64,000 nucleotides of DNA from Paenibacillus naphthalenovorans (GTDB lineage Bacteria; Bacillota; Bacilli; Paenibacillales; NBRC-103111). Position 1 is the stretch's first letter; each line of letters opens with the position of its first letter. This document shows, in pieces, positions 43,915 to 53,648 of this stretch. The DNA lies in NCBI RefSeq assembly GCF_900099895.1, contig NZ_FNDY01000003.1, positions 62,001 through 126,000 of the forward strand. The letters run 5' to 3'. A model generated the notes under the pieces. That model had not been told where the DNA came from and ran no database searches. It saw only the letters and a program-made list of their open reading frames with translations. Position numbers and translations under genes: made by a program.

Positions 43915-45141
43915 ATGAAATTGCTCTCGATGACCGCCCATGTACTGCAAATCATAAGAAGAGCTAAGCAGCCTTTGTCCAAAACGGATATTGCGGCGGC
44001 TACCGGTTTATCCGTTTCCGCAGTATCTGAACATGTCGAACGGTTGATGAATGAAAAATTAATTCAAATTTCAAATATTGGCAATTCCAGCGGCGGCAGA
44101 AAGCCCAAGCTGTACTCTATCAATCAACATGCCGGATATATCATATCCATTGAACTAGGCACAAGTGCCGTACGTGTGGGGATTACTGATTTTGACTGCA
44201 ATATTCTCGTCTCTCATGGCGCCCCGGTAGATATCGGCGAGGGTCCGGAGAAAGTTCTATCCTATATTCACAGCATCGTCAGCGAGATTCTGGACAAGGC
44301 TAAAATCGGAAAAAGCGAAATCAAAGGCATCGGCATCGGAATACCGGGACCGGTCGAGTTTGCCTCTGGTCTTCCTGTCTCTCCGCCGATTATGCCGGGA
44401 TGGGATCGATACCCGATCAGAGATTTCTGGTCCCGGCATTTTGATTGCCCTTGCTATGTTGACAATGATGTGAACATCATGGCCGTTGGGGAATATGCCA
44501 AAGGCTTGCAGTTTGAAGTAGACAATTTGATTTACATTAAAATAGGGACAGGGATCGGCGCCGGAATCATTTATGACGGCAAGCTTTATCGTGGCGTAAG
44601 CGGCAGTGCGGGCGATATCGGCCATATCGATGTCGGCAAAGATGTCGTCTGCTGGTGCGGCAACCGCGGCTGTCTGGAGGCCCTGGCGGGCGGTAAGGCC
44701 ATTGCCGCCAAAGCCAAGGATATGGCTTTGGCCGGCAAAAGCGAGTTTTTGTTGGAAAGATTGAAATCCAATGGCGAGATCACCATCAAGGATGTACGCA
44801 TGGGAATTCACAGCTTTGACTCCGCGTCTGTTGAATTGATTCGCGAGAGCGGCGCCCTGATAGGCCAAGTGATCTCTTCTCTGGTTAACTTTGCGAACCC
44901 TTCCCTGATTTCGATTGGCGGGGGAGTTGCGGAGATCGGCGATATTTTGCTGGCCGCGATCAGACAAGGAGTTTATCAGCGATCCCTGCCTCTGTCTACG
45001 CGCAATTTGTTAATTAACAAGTCTAATTTGGGAAAGGCCGCAGGACTCGTAGGCGGCGCATTTATGACGATCGATCAGCTGATCATCAACAGCATTGAAA
45101 AATCGGATACCCTTCTTGATTTGAGGATGAAAAGCTGGTAG
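43915..45141 (+). CDS. ROK-family transcriptional regulator
   Basis: 408 residues. An N-terminal winged helix (LSKTDIAAATGLSVSAVSEHVERLMNEKLI) is followed by a ROK domain with GIGIPGPVE, DNDVNIMAVGEYAKG and the zinc motif CWCGNRGCLEAL. Family members such as XylR/NagC bind DNA and release on sugar binding. It lies between the oxidoreductase and the second epimerase genes and probably controls the cluster. Confidence 0.9.
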   Translation: MKLLSMTAHVLQIIRRAKQPLSKTDIAAATGLSVSAVSEHVERLMNEKLIQISNIGNSSGGRKPKLYSINQHAGYIISIELGTSAVRVGITDFDCNILVSHGAPVDIGEGPEKVLSYIHSIVSEILDKAKIGKSEIKGIGIGIPGPVEFASGLPVSPPIMPGWDRYPIRDFWSRHFDCPCYVDNDVNIMAVGEYAKGLQFEVDNLIYIKIGTGIGAGIIYDGKLYRGVSGSAGDIGHIDVGKDVVCWCGNRGCLEALAGGKAIAAKAKDMALAGKSEFLLERLKSNGEITIKDVRMGIHSFDSASVELIRESGALIGQVISSLVNFANPSLISIGGGVAEIGDILLAAIRQGVYQRSLPLSTRNLLINKSNLGKAAGLVGGAFMTIDQLIINSIEKSDTLLDLRMKSW

Positions 45142-45177
45142 TGACTACTAAATTTATGCTGTTCGGGAGGAAAGCGT

Positions 45178-46026
45178 ATGTTTCGTTATAGCGCTACGCA
45201 ATGGATTTTTGGAGATGAAGGAATCGAAGCCAGCCTGAAAAGGCTGCAAAAATACGGATACGATGGTGTAGAACTTGCCGGAGAACCTTATTCCATCGAT
45301 ATCGAGCATACCAAACGGCTGCTGAAGCAGTACGGTCTGATCTGTACTTCCATTTGCGGCATTTATACGGCGGAGCGCGACCTTTCGTCTTCCAGACCGG
45401 AAGTCCGCCAAAAAGCGGTTCAATATGTGAAGGATTGCGTAGACATGGCCAGCAGCCTGGGAGCTGCCCATGTCATCGTCGTACCGTCCCCGGTAGGCAA
45501 GAGCCGTCCGGAGACGACGAGCAGCGAGGAATGGGCCAATGCGGTAAACAGCCTGAAAGAAGCGGGCGAGTATGCTGCCTCCAAACAAATCAATCTGGCG
45601 ATTGAAGCATTGAACCGGTTTGAAACCTATCTTGTGAATAACCTGGAAACAGCGTTAGCCTTAGCCAAGGAAGTTAACGTGGACAGCGTGAAGATCATGG
45701 CCGATTTGTTCCATATGAATATTGAGGAACGCAGCCATGTTCAAGCCTTGAAGACCATCGCTCCGTACCTCGTTCATGTTCATATCGCCGATAATACCCG
45801 TGAAGCCGCAGGCATGGGACAGACCGATTTCGAGCCTGTGATAAGAACATTGATTGAGCTGAACTACCAAGGACCGATTACAATGGAATTTTTGCCGCCG
45901 GTCGCTAATCCGTATTTAGCGGCATCGAAGACCGGTTCCAGCGAAGTGTTCGATTTGTATACCGAACGTTCCATTCAAGAGATGAAACGTATAGTCCAAA
46001 AAATTACGGGAACGGCGTCTGCATAA
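45178..46026 (+). CDS. sugar phosphate isomerase/epimerase (TIM barrel), second copy
   Basis: 282 residues, related to the 37551 protein. Metal-site segments: IEALNRFETYLVNN, ADLFHMNIEERSHV, VHIADNTREAAGMGQTDF and MEFLPP. The ATG at 45178 follows GGGAGG. It ends the cluster at a strong terminator. Two paralogues in one cluster suggest different epimers of the same substrate or successive steps. Confidence 0.87.
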   Translation: MFRYSATQWIFGDEGIEASLKRLQKYGYDGVELAGEPYSIDIEHTKRLLKQYGLICTSICGIYTAERDLSSSRPEVRQKAVQYVKDCVDMASSLGAAHVIVVPSPVGKSRPETTSSEEWANAVNSLKEAGEYAASKQINLAIEALNRFETYLVNNLETALALAKEVNVDSVKIMADLFHMNIEERSHVQALKTIAPYLVHVHIADNTREAAGMGQTDFEPVIRTLIELNYQGPITMEFLPPVANPYLAASKTGSSEVFDLYTERSIQEMKRIVQKITGTASA

Positions 46027-46052
46027 TCGGCCGTATCGGATCATCAGCCCCA

Positions 46053-46086
46053 AAATCCATGGATCGCCGCCATGGATTTTTTTTGC
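46053..46086 (+). terminator. terminator at the end of the sugar cluster
   Basis: AAATCCATGG (46053-46062) pairs with CCATGGATTT (46070-46079), followed by TTTTT. Confidence 0.88.
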
Positions 46087-46132
46087 CTCGGCGCAGCGAA
46101 AGCCGTTAAGAGCCCATTTTTCCCCAGCCAAT

Positions 46133-46161
46133 CACCACGCTATGCTGTCCTACATAAACTG
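46133..46161 (+). promoter_or_regulatory. candidate sigma-K promoter of gerE
   Basis: CACC (fits mACm), a 16-base spacer, then CATAAACTG (CATAnnnTA with one mismatch). In Bacillus gerE is transcribed by sigma-K in the mother cell. Confidence 0.45.
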
Positions 46162-46221
46162 AATTTGACTGTATCCCTAGACCTTGTAATGATACCAAAA
46201 CCCGGGCAAGGAGGGGTGACA

Positions 46222-46373
46222 TTGAAGGGCAACGACAATAATAAAAGTAAATTTTTGCTAACCAATCGCGAACGAGAAGTGTTTGAACTACTGGTGCAGG
46301 ATAAAACGACGAAAGATATCGCGCAGCAACTGTTTATCAGTGAGAAGACCGTGCGCAACCATATCTCGAATGT
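46222..46373 (+). CDS. gerE: gerE, 5' segment (split by intervening element)
   Basis: GerE is a small LuxR-type regulator of late coat genes in the mother cell. This segment encodes its first 50 residues, MKGNDNNKSKFLLTNREREVF onward to VRNHISN plus two bases of the next codon, including most of the HTH. A TTG start at 46222 is seven bases from AGGAGG, giving the family's usual N-terminus. As it stands, the frame continues into the element through VMWFEIHTKPL and stops at 46506. Fused to position 57822 it gives a 75-residue GerE. Confidence 0.9.
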
Positions 46374-46387
46374 GATGTGGTTTGAAA
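46352..46387. other. attL of the gerE-intervening element
   Basis: The shared core CGAATGT (46367-46373) matches the right end at 57815-57821. The element-side arm is GTGATGTGGTTTGAAA (46372-46387), the exact reverse complement of the arm at 57800-57815. Confidence 0.85.
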
Positions 46388-46480
46388 TTCATACAAAGCC
46401 GCTTTCTGGAGGGGGACGGCGGCGAGGGTTCAAGCCCCTCCGACCGCATGCTGGGACAACCGTGCATAGCCGGGATCGGA

Positions 46481-48256
46481 TCACCGGGAGCTTCTCAGGC
46501 ATGTAATATTGTATTCTTCAATTTTTCTGTACAAGGTCGTTCTTCCTATTTTCAAAAGGGCCGCAGCCTTGCTTAAATTCCAGCCCGTTGCATGCAGCGC
46601 CTTTTTGATGGCCTCGATTTCCGCCTCTTGAAGCGACGGGACGGCATCATCGGCAGCCTGAGCCTCCGGTCCGCTTTGACAATCGTCTGCAATCTGCAGA
46701 TGTTCGGGAAGTATGGGCCCTCCCTCGGCCAGAAAAGCGGCTTGCATAAGGGCGCTGTTTAATTCGCGGATGTTTCCGGGCCAGGCATGCCGCAGGAGCA
46801 AGTTTTCCGCTGCTTCCGACAAATAAGCGTTCGGATAGTTATGGCTTTGCAGCAAATGTTTGGCAAGCTCGACGATATCGCTTCTTTCACGAAGGGAAGG
46901 CAATGTAATTTGAATGCCTTTCAAGCGGTAATAAAGATCGGCGCGAAACCGTCCTTCCTTGATTTCATTTTGTAAGTTTCGATGGGTTGCCGCGATGATT
47001 CTTATATCGATGGACTTGCTTCTGGCGCTTCCGACGGGGGTGATGGTCCGTTCCTGCAAAACCCTGAGCAGAGCCGCCTGTGCGCGCAGAGACATGTCGC
47101 CGATTTCATCCAAAAAAATCGTTCCCTTATGAGCCGCCTCGAATTTCCCCGTATTTCCTTCCCGATTGGCCCCCGTAAAAGCGCCCCGCTCATAACCGAA
47201 CAATTCGCTTTCCACCAGGTTGTCGGGTATTGCGCTGCAATTCACGGCTATGAAGGGTTGATTCGAACGTAAGCTGGCCGTATGAATGGATTGCGCAAAC
47301 AATTCTTTCCCAGTGCCGCTTTCTCCCAGCAGCAGAACCGGAAAGTCGGTGAGAGCCGCTTTGTAGGCCAGTTCTTTTTTCTGTATGATGCTGGGGCACG
47401 ATCCGGCGATATCGGAGAATGTATACAAGCGAGTTACACCGATCACTTTTTTTTGAATCGCTATGGAACGCCAAACCTTTTGATGATGATCGTGGATTGT
47501 TTCGATGGAAAAGCCCTCGATGCCCGAGAATTCCTTGCCGATGGCATCCTTGCCTATAATCTGGAGAGCGGCTTGGTTGGCACGAATAATTCTGTTGTCG
47601 TTATCCAGCGACAGAAGCGGAAGCGGATTATTTTTCATCGAGAATTCCAGTTCCTTTAAAGTGATGAGATGCTCCTTCTTGGAATCTTCGATGAGAAGCC
47701 GGTTCTGCAGCGAATCCGCGGCCATCGTGGCGAGAGCCAGGCTGTGGGCATTGTAATTTTCCTGTTTGCTGCTGAAATTGATGACGCCCAACAATTCCCC
47801 GGTCGGACTGAACACAGGCGACGATGCGCAGGTGAGGAAATGATTCAACTGATAGTAATGCTCATCGGCATGGATGCGGACAGGGAGCCGTTCCGTAATG
47901 GCTACCCCGATGGCATTGGTTCCCTTTCTGTTTTCCGCCCAATTGGCCCCTACCTGGAGTTGAACCGCTGCCGCGCGTTTGGAGAAATCGGGGTCGCCGA
48001 CCGAATAAATGATATTGCCTTGAGCATCGATTAGAAGGGCCGCCTGTTTCGCTTGTTTGATGAAGCGCTCCATTTTCCCGAATATATGCGAGACGTGCTT
48101 GAGCAGAACTCCATTCTGATGAAGGATTTCATGAATTTGCCTGCCTGTCATCAACTGGTCGTCCACAAGATCCGTCCGTTTCAATCCATATTGCTGACAG
48201 CGCTTCCAAGAGGTTGCTACAACTTCGGAATGTTTCCTTGCTTCCAGAGACGGCAA
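46481..48256 (-). CDS. sigma-54-dependent activator, AcoR-like
   Basis: 591 residues: N-terminal sensory region with a GAF-like domain (ALLIDAQGNIIYSVG, GTNAIGVAITERLPV, HYYQLNHFLTCASSP), a central AAA+ domain (Walker A GESGTGKELFA, sigma-54 contact loop GAFTGA, FLDEIGDM) and a C-terminal Fis-type HTH (ATGWNLSKAAALLKIGRTTLYRKI). Relatives control acetoin or alcohol use. A TTG start at 48256 is six bases from GGAGGTG; longer frames lack a site. It probably activates the dehydrogenase promoters of this element. Confidence 0.9.
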   Translation of the reverse strand: MPSLEARKHSEVVATSWKRCQQYGLKRTDLVDDQLMTGRQIHEILHQNGVLLKHVSHIFGKMERFIKQAKQAALLIDAQGNIIYSVGDPDFSKRAAAVQLQVGANWAENRKGTNAIGVAITERLPVRIHADEHYYQLNHFLTCASSPVFSPTGELLGVINFSSKQENYNAHSLALATMAADSLQNRLLIEDSKKEHLITLKELEFSMKNNPLPLLSLDNDNRIIRANQAALQIIGKDAIGKEFSGIEGFSIETIHDHHQKVWRSIAIQKKVIGVTRLYTFSDIAGSCPSIIQKKELAYKAALTDFPVLLLGESGTGKELFAQSIHTASLRSNQPFIAVNCSAIPDNLVESELFGYERGAFTGANREGNTGKFEAAHKGTIFLDEIGDMSLRAQAALLRVLQERTITPVGSARSKSIDIRIIAATHRNLQNEIKEGRFRADLYYRLKGIQITLPSLRERSDIVELAKHLLQSHNYPNAYLSEAAENLLLRHAWPGNIRELNSALMQAAFLAEGGPILPEHLQIADDCQSGPEAQAADDAVPSLQEAEIEAIKKALHATGWNLSKAAALLKIGRTTLYRKIEEYNITCLRSSR

Positions 48257-48327
48257 CGTAAACACCTCCACAAACCACTTGTGAGATATTGATTGTAGTA
48301 TAACATACTTGAAATTCAGATGTGCTC

Positions 48328-48350
48328 TTTTGAACAAGAATGTTTCAAAA
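48328..48350. promoter_or_regulatory. inverted repeat upstream of the AcoR-like gene
   Basis: TTTTGAA-N9-TTCAAAA. It includes the 12-mer TTTTGAACAAGA that recurs at 53657-53668, upstream of the sigma-54 promoter of the aldehyde dehydrogenase gene. Confidence 0.5.
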
Positions 48351-48395
48351 TGTTACAGCTTAACGCAAAAGAGATATAATTGAATCCGTAGTCGG

Positions 48396-48466
48396 AAAAA
48401 AACACCATTACGCATTGGATCCGAGCGGAATGGTGATTCCGCTAAAGCCAATAACGTAACGGTGTT
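48396..48466 (-). terminator. two-stem terminator after the zinc alcohol dehydrogenase gene
   Basis: Outer stem AACACCATTACG (48401-48412) with CGTAACGGTGTT (48455-48466), one mismatch, and inner stem AGCGGAAT with ATTCCGCT. On the minus strand the outer stem is followed by a T-run (TTTTTTTCC). Confidence 0.8.
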
Positions 48467-48508
48467 TGTGTGGCTCTGGCACCATGGACTCGTCGGCAAG
48501 CGCTTACA

Positions 48509-49522
48509 TTATTTGAATGTCAAGACGATCCGTCCATTAATGTTTCCTTTTTCCATACGTTCAAAAATTTCATTGATCTTTTCCAGAGGCTGTGTTTCGA
48601 TGATCGCTTTCACTTTGCCGCGGGCGGCGAAATCCAAAGCTTCCTGCATGTCTTTTCTTGTGCCGACAATCGAACCTTTTACTGTAACGCCATTGAGAAC
48701 CGTATCGAAAATCGGGATCGGCAGCTCGCCGCTCGGAAGACCGACGACCACCAGTGTACCGCCGCGTCTTACGGAACGGTATGCTTGCTCAAACGCTTTT
48801 GGAGTGACGGCCACGCTCACGGCGGCATGAGCGCCTCCGACTTTGTTCTCGATTTCTTCTACAGGATTTACAGACTTGCCGTTAATGGTAAGATCGGCTC
48901 CCAACTGCTTGGCAAGTTCCAATTTATCGTCGCTGATATCGACGGCAATGACGTTAAATCCCATCGCCTTCGCATATTGGAGCGCAATATGTCCGAGACC
49001 TCCAATGCCATAGATCGCCACCCATTCTCCCGGTTTTGCATCGGTAACCTTCAGGGCTTTATATGTGGTTACGCCTGCGCATAGGATCGGGGCAATTTCT
49101 TCATCCGATACGCCGTCCGGGATTCTCGCGACATAGGCGGCGGGTGCGACGCAATATTCCGCGTATCCTCCATCGGCCGAATAGCCGCCGTTTAACTGGC
49201 TTTTGCATAGCGTTTCCCAACCGGTCAAGCAGTACTCGCATTCGCCGCAGGCGGAGAACAGCCACGGAATTCCAACCCTGTCCCCGATGTTGAGGGAGCT
49301 TACTCCCGGACCGACTTTTTCCACATAGCCAACGCCTTCATGACCGGGGATCAAAGGCAGCTTAGGTTTCACGGGCCAATCCCCATGAGCGGCATGCAGG
49401 TCGGTATGGCAAACTCCGCAAGCCGTGATTCTTACCAGTACTTCCCCTTGTCCGACCTCCGGTGTCGGCACTTCCTTGATTTCCAGCTTTTGATGAAATT
49501 GATTTACAATAGCAGCTTTCAT
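48509..49522 (-). CDS. zinc-dependent alcohol dehydrogenase (AdhP/AdhA type)
   Basis: 337 residues. Catalytic zinc CGVCHTDLH and GHEGVG, structural zinc cysteines in [15 protein letters not shown], and nucleotide-binding [14 protein letters not shown]. Length and motifs match the NAD-dependent primary alcohol dehydrogenases AdhP/AdhA. ATG at 49522 follows AAAGGAGG. A near-perfect sigma-54 promoter precedes it, so it is activator-driven. It supplies aldehyde for the aldehyde dehydrogenase of the same element. Confidence 0.93.
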   Translation of the reverse strand: MKAAIVNQFHQKLEIKEVPTPEVGQGEVLVRITACGVCHTDLHAAHGDWPVKPKLPLIPGHEGVGYVEKVGPGVSSLNIGDRVGIPWLFSACGECEYCLTGWETLCKSQLNGGYSADGGYAEYCVAPAAYVARIPDGVSDEEIAPILCAGVTTYKALKVTDAKPGEWVAIYGIGGLGHIALQYAKAMGFNVIAVDISDDKLELAKQLGADLTINGKSVNPVEEIENKVGGAHAAVSVAVTPKAFEQAYRSVRRGGTLVVVGLPSGELPIPIFDTVLNGVTVKGSIVGTRKDMQEALDFAARGKVKAIIETQPLEKINEIFERMEKGNINGRIVLTFK

Positions 49523-49577
49523 TTGTATCCTCCTTTAAGATGAACGTTATAGGGTTGCATGCAACACTTTCATACAA

Positions 49578-49593
49578 ACGCAAAACCCGTGCC
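49578..49593 (-). promoter_or_regulatory. sigma-54 promoter of the zinc alcohol dehydrogenase gene
   Basis: On the minus strand TGGCACGGGTTTTGCG matches the -24/-12 consensus TGGCACG-N4-TTGCW in all but the last base, 56 bases upstream of the start codon. Confidence 0.85.
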
Positions 49594-49655
49594 AATCCTA
49601 AAAAACGCGGAAACGTTATGTTTTTTTGCATTGAAATGACGAAAATTCGGCCGTC

Positions 49656-49693
49656 AAGCCGAAAAAACGGCTATCCTATCAATTTTTCGGCTT
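49656..49693. promoter_or_regulatory. inverted repeat, possible activator-binding site
   Basis: AAGCCGAAAAA (49656-49666) and TTTTTCGGCTT (49683-49693) are perfect inverted repeats, spaced 16 bases. They lie 60-115 bases upstream of the sigma-54 promoter, a usual distance for an enhancer. Confidence 0.45.
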
Positions 49694-49704
49694 TTTATAA
49701 AATA

Positions 49705-49734
49705 TTTACCAAAAAGTAAATTACACAGTACAAT
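49705..49734 (+). promoter_or_regulatory. possible sigma-A promoter of the iron alcohol dehydrogenase operon
   Basis: TTTACC (49705-49710) and TACAAT (49729-49734) with an 18-base spacer. Confidence 0.35.
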
Positions 49735-49755
49735 AGCAATGAAGGAGGAATAGCC

Positions 49756-50916
49756 ATGGGTATTTTCAAATTCATGACACCGGAAATTATTTTCGGCACG
49801 AATGCTCTGAGTCAAATCGGGGAAAGCCTGCTTCGACTGGGAGCGAAAAAGGTTTTTGTTGTCTCCGATAAAGGCGTTCTGAATTCCGGTTGGGTGGAAC
49901 TTGCCGTCCGCTATTTGAAAGATTGCAAACTGGACTACTGCTTATGGACGGAACTCACCTCCAACCCCAAGGATTATGAAGTGGAAAAAGGCGTTCGAAC
50001 CTATGTTGAGAGCGGTTGCAATTCGGTTGTCGGGATCGGGGGAGGAAGTGCAATTGACGCTGCCAAATCCGTTGCCTTACTTGCAACCAACAGCGGAACG
50101 ATCCAACAATATGAAGGAGTCGATCTGGTAACCAGGCCGCTTCCGCCAATGGTCATGGTGCCGACGACGGCAGGGTCGGGATCGGAAGTTTCCCAGTTCT
50201 CCATTATCCGCAATTCCAAACATAAGGTGAAAATGACCATTATTTCCAAATCGCTGATTCCCGATATTGCTATCATTGACCCGCAGACCCTGATGACGAA
50301 AGATGCGCGATTAACGGCACATACGGGTATGGACGTTTTATCGCATGCCATTGAATCTTATATCTCTCTGGCGGCTACCCCGATGACGGAAGGGTATTCA
50401 TTGCAAGCGATTCGCTTGGTTGCCAATTACCTTCGGCCCTCCGTGGCAAGCCAGCACAATCGCGAAGCGAAAGAAGCGATGGCCATGGCCAGCCTTCAGG
50501 CAGGGATCGCTTTTTCCAACTCGATTTTGGGAGCGGTTCATGCCATGTCACATCAATTAGGCGGTTTGCTGGATCTGCCGCACGGGGAGGTCAATTCGAT
50601 TTTGCTGCCTTATGTATTGGAGTATAATTTGATCTCTTGTCCCGAGAAATTCAAAAACATTTCCGAGGCTTTCGGTGAAAACGTCGAAGGCCTCAGCCTG
50701 ACTGCGGCCGCCAGAAAGGCGATTGGAGCCGTTAAGGAATTGGCCGGCGATCTCGGCATCTCCGATTCTTTGTCCGGTTTGAACCTGAAGGAAGAACAGA
50801 TCGATTTTATGAGCCATAATGCGGTTCATGATGCCTGCATGACGACGAACCCGCGGGATATGAAGGTGTCGGATGTGAAAATGCTGTTCCGCCATGCTTT
50901 GGGGAGTGACTTCTGA
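49756..50916 (+). CDS. iron-containing alcohol dehydrogenase
   Basis: 386 residues of the Fe-ADH family. NAD-binding GGGSAIDAAKS near 96-106, PTTAGSGSEVS near 136-146, and metal ligands in DVLSHAIESYISL, NSILGAVHAMSHQLGGLLDLPHG and VHDACMTTNPR. GGAGG precedes the ATG. The start of the following kinase gene overlaps its stop (TGATG), so the dehydrogenase and a two-component system form one operon. It gives a second alcohol oxidation route on the same element. Confidence 0.94.
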   Translation: MGIFKFMTPEIIFGTNALSQIGESLLRLGAKKVFVVSDKGVLNSGWVELAVRYLKDCKLDYCLWTELTSNPKDYEVEKGVRTYVESGCNSVVGIGGGSAIDAAKSVALLATNSGTIQQYEGVDLVTRPLPPMVMVPTTAGSGSEVSQFSIIRNSKHKVKMTIISKSLIPDIAIIDPQTLMTKDARLTAHTGMDVLSHAIESYISLAATPMTEGYSLQAIRLVANYLRPSVASQHNREAKEAMAMASLQAGIAFSNSILGAVHAMSHQLGGLLDLPHGEVNSILLPYVLEYNLISCPEKFKNISEAFGENVEGLSLTAAARKAIGAVKELAGDLGISDSLSGLNLKEEQIDFMSHNAVHDACMTTNPRDMKVSDVKMLFRHALGSDF

Positions 50917-52208
50917 TGTCGGGCAAACAAGAGTTGATCGACAAGTTAACAGGGATTAAATCTTCAAGAAAAAGTTATTACAGCGAACTAAACGCTATCG
51001 TTGAAGAAATGAAGAAAAAGAACAAGCAGCTGGAAGTCATTAACCGGTTAACACAGATCCATGTGGACAAATCATGGGAGGAAGTCAGCAGCTATCTGGC
51101 CGCCCAATTATCACAAATTCTTTCTTTCGACCGGTTTGTCCTGACGCTTCTCGACCATTCCGATCTGCTGTTTTATATTTCGGAGCCGGAAGCGGCGGGC
51201 TGGTCCTGCCGTTTTGTCAAAAGGCGAATGGTGACGAAGACGGCCACGTCGATTGAAGAATTCAAAAAGCTGCTTAAAAAGGAAATACCGGATCATCATG
51301 GCACGTCCGTTTGTTTGCAATATCAAGCCGGAAACATCTACGGATTTCTTACTCTCTTGAATCGGGAGAAAGTGGAGTATCCCCGGGAAGAGCTTGAGCT
51401 TTACAGGCGTATGGGAGAGCATGTACGGATCTCCATTGAAAACATCCTCCTGTTTAAAGACGTGAGCGAGAAAGTCCACATTGAAGCGCAGCTGATCCAG
51501 TCTGCAAAAATGGCCGCTTTGGGAGAGATGGCTGCGGGAATCGCCCATGAATTGAACAGTCCGTTAACCGCCATTCTCGGGAATGTCCAGCTGCTGATGC
51601 GCGACATGAAAGACGGGCGTCCGGGCAAAATGCTGGAGGATATTTACCAGTGCGGCCTGCGCAGCAAAAAAATCATACAAAATTTATTGACATTCTCAAG
51701 ACAGGAAGAATATCAGCTGGAAACCATGCACCTCTCCGGCTTGATCGATGACGTATTAGGGCTGGTGGGATATCAGCTGGCTGTTTCCGGTATTTCCATA
51801 CAGAAGGAAATCGATCCGACACTCCCGGCCGTCAGAGGGAGCCGCAATCAAATCGAACAGGTGCTGATTAACCTTTTTCTGAATGCGAGAGACGCGGTGC
51901 AAGGAAAAAGCAACCCGGAAGTGATCATTGGAACATGCCTCGTCGATTTGGAGGACCGGCAATTCGTTTCGATCTATGTGCGCGACAACGGAGTCGGCAT
52001 TGAAGAAGATAACGTCTCTCAAATATTCAATCCTTTTTTCACAACGAAGGAAAGCATGAAGGGTACCGGTCTGGGACTTTCCGTAAGTCTGGGCATTGCC
52101 GAGTCCCATGGAGGAAAGCTTCTGGTAGACAGCAGGGTCAACGAATACACCCAGTTTTCCCTTCTGCTGCCGATTCAAGAAAATGAAGGAGGGGAATCCT
52201 TTGAGTAG
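50916..52208 (+). CDS. soluble GAF-domain histidine kinase
   Basis: 430 residues with no membrane segments. An N-terminal coiled coil (about 15-45) leads to a GAF-like domain (about 55-180), then HisKA with SAKMAALGEMAAGIAHELNSPL containing the phospho-acceptor His, and HATPase_c (IEQVLINLFLNARDA, VRDNGVGIEE, GTGLGLSVSLGIAESHGG). It phosphorylates the sigma-54 response regulator encoded next. A cytoplasmic sensor, perhaps of an alcohol, aldehyde or redox signal. Confidence 0.92.
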   Translation: MSGKQELIDKLTGIKSSRKSYYSELNAIVEEMKKKNKQLEVINRLTQIHVDKSWEEVSSYLAAQLSQILSFDRFVLTLLDHSDLLFYISEPEAAGWSCRFVKRRMVTKTATSIEEFKKLLKKEIPDHHGTSVCLQYQAGNIYGFLTLLNREKVEYPREELELYRRMGEHVRISIENILLFKDVSEKVHIEAQLIQSAKMAALGEMAAGIAHELNSPLTAILGNVQLLMRDMKDGRPGKMLEDIYQCGLRSKKIIQNLLTFSRQEEYQLETMHLSGLIDDVLGLVGYQLAVSGISIQKEIDPTLPAVRGSRNQIEQVLINLFLNARDAVQGKSNPEVIIGTCLVDLEDRQFVSIYVRDNGVGIEEDNVSQIFNPFFTTKESMKGTGLGLSVSLGIAESHGGKLLVDSRVNEYTQFSLLLPIQENEGGESFE

Positions 52209-53631
52209 GGTGCTCGTCATTGATGATGAAATGGAAGTGACCTCTTTTTTTCGATATTTTCTGGAAGATAAAGGCTGTGACGTGACGATTGCGAATTCAG
52301 GAAGGGAGGTCGATGAGCTGCTTCACCGGCATCCGTCTCCGTTTCATCTGGCTCTTGTGGATCTGAAGCTGCCTGATGCCAATGGATTGGATTTGTTGGC
52401 CAAAATTAAAACCAGGTACCCCGACTGCGAAGTCATGATCATGACCGGTTACAGCACCGTCAAATCAGCTGTGCTGGCCTTACAAGCGGGGGCCAAAGAC
52501 TATTTGGAAAAGCCGTTTGATGACCTGGAAAGCCTGGAAAACATCATCAATTCCGTATTGCTGAACCCGGTCGGCAATACGGAAAAACTGAACATGGAAG
52601 CTGCGCAATACGGAATTATTTTTTCAAATTCAAGTCCGCTGCAGAAGGTCATAGCCGTAGCGGAAAAGCTGGCCAAGAAAGCCATCAACATTTTGATCGA
52701 GGGAGAGACGGGGACCGGCAAGGAATTGTTGGCCCGATTCATTCACGGCTCCAGTCTGAGAGCCCCCTATCCGTTTGTCGGCATCAATTGCGGGGCCGTG
52801 CCGGAAAGTCTGCTGGAGAGTGAATTGTTCGGTCATGAAAAAGGGGCGTTTTCCGGAGCGATCAGGACCAGAAAAGGGTATTTCGAGCTTGCTAATAACG
52901 GAACGCTCTTCCTGGATGAGATTGGAGAGGCGCCGACTTCGATTCAGGTAAAATTGCTGCGTGTGCTAGAGACGGGAGAGTTCATGAGGGTGGGCAGTGA
53001 GGAGATCCAAAAGAGCAATGTGCGGTTCATCTCGGCCACCAATCGAAATTTGGAAACCGAGGTCCAAAACAAACAATTTCGCGCTGACCTCTTATACCGG
53101 CTGGAGGGAGTGAAATTGTCGATACCTCCGTTGCGGGAAAGACCCGGGGATATTCCGTTGATAGCGCAGTCCTATCTGGACAAAAAATATGGAGGCGAGT
53201 GCCGGCTTGATCCGGATGCAGCGGAGATGTTAAAAATGTACGATTGGCCCGGGAACGTGAGACAGCTCCTCAATGTGCTCAATCAGACGCATGCCATTCA
53301 CGAATGCAAGTGTTTAAAGCCAGACCATCTTCCGCCATATTTGCTGCAAAGAGCGGAGCATCCCGACAACCCCATGCCGATTGACCGGCAAATCGAAGAT
53401 TTTATTGAACGGGAAGCCAAGCAATTTGTGCAAAGTCTGGTCAATGGCCTGAGCCAAGCCGAGCAGCTCCATTTAAAAAAAGTATTGGACAGGATCAGAA
53501 AGATGGAAGGGGAAATCGGGAGAAAAGTGATTGAAAGAAAATTGTCCGAGACCAATAGAGACAGGCAGTTGTTAAGCAAAAAATTAAATATCTCCATGAG
53601 GACGCTCCGATATATTCTAAATGAGAAGTAA
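52201..53631 (+). CDS. sigma-54 response regulator (NtrC type)
   Basis: 476 residues. Receiver domain with DDE near 8-10 and phospho-acceptor Asp54 ([11 protein letters not shown]), AAA+ domain with [17 protein letters not shown] (a variant of the GAFTGA loop) and LFLDEIGEA, and a C-terminal HTH ([18 protein letters not shown]). A TTG at 52201 is used, with AAGGAGGGG upstream, inside the end of the kinase gene. It shares control of this element with the AcoR-like activator. Confidence 0.92.
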   Translation: MSRVLVIDDEMEVTSFFRYFLEDKGCDVTIANSGREVDELLHRHPSPFHLALVDLKLPDANGLDLLAKIKTRYPDCEVMIMTGYSTVKSAVLALQAGAKDYLEKPFDDLESLENIINSVLLNPVGNTEKLNMEAAQYGIIFSNSSPLQKVIAVAEKLAKKAINILIEGETGTGKELLARFIHGSSLRAPYPFVGINCGAVPESLLESELFGHEKGAFSGAIRTRKGYFELANNGTLFLDEIGEAPTSIQVKLLRVLETGEFMRVGSEEIQKSNVRFISATNRNLETEVQNKQFRADLLYRLEGVKLSIPPLRERPGDIPLIAQSYLDKKYGGECRLDPDAAEMLKMYDWPGNVRQLLNVLNQTHAIHECKCLKPDHLPPYLLQRAEHPDNPMPIDRQIEDFIEREAKQFVQSLVNGLSQAEQLHLKKVLDRIRKMEGEIGRKVIERKLSETNRDRQLLSKKLNISMRTLRYILNEK

Positions 53632-53648
53632 CGAAAGCCTCAATGCGA

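Noticed and set aside
46405-46450. tRNA-like 3' part just inside attL: GAGGG-TTCAAGC-CCCTC looks like a T-arm followed by CGACCGCA
   Set aside because: No matching 5' acceptor, D-arm or anticodon arm was found upstream. The stem could also belong to a longer GGAGGGG/CCCCTCC hairpin. Kept only as a remark.
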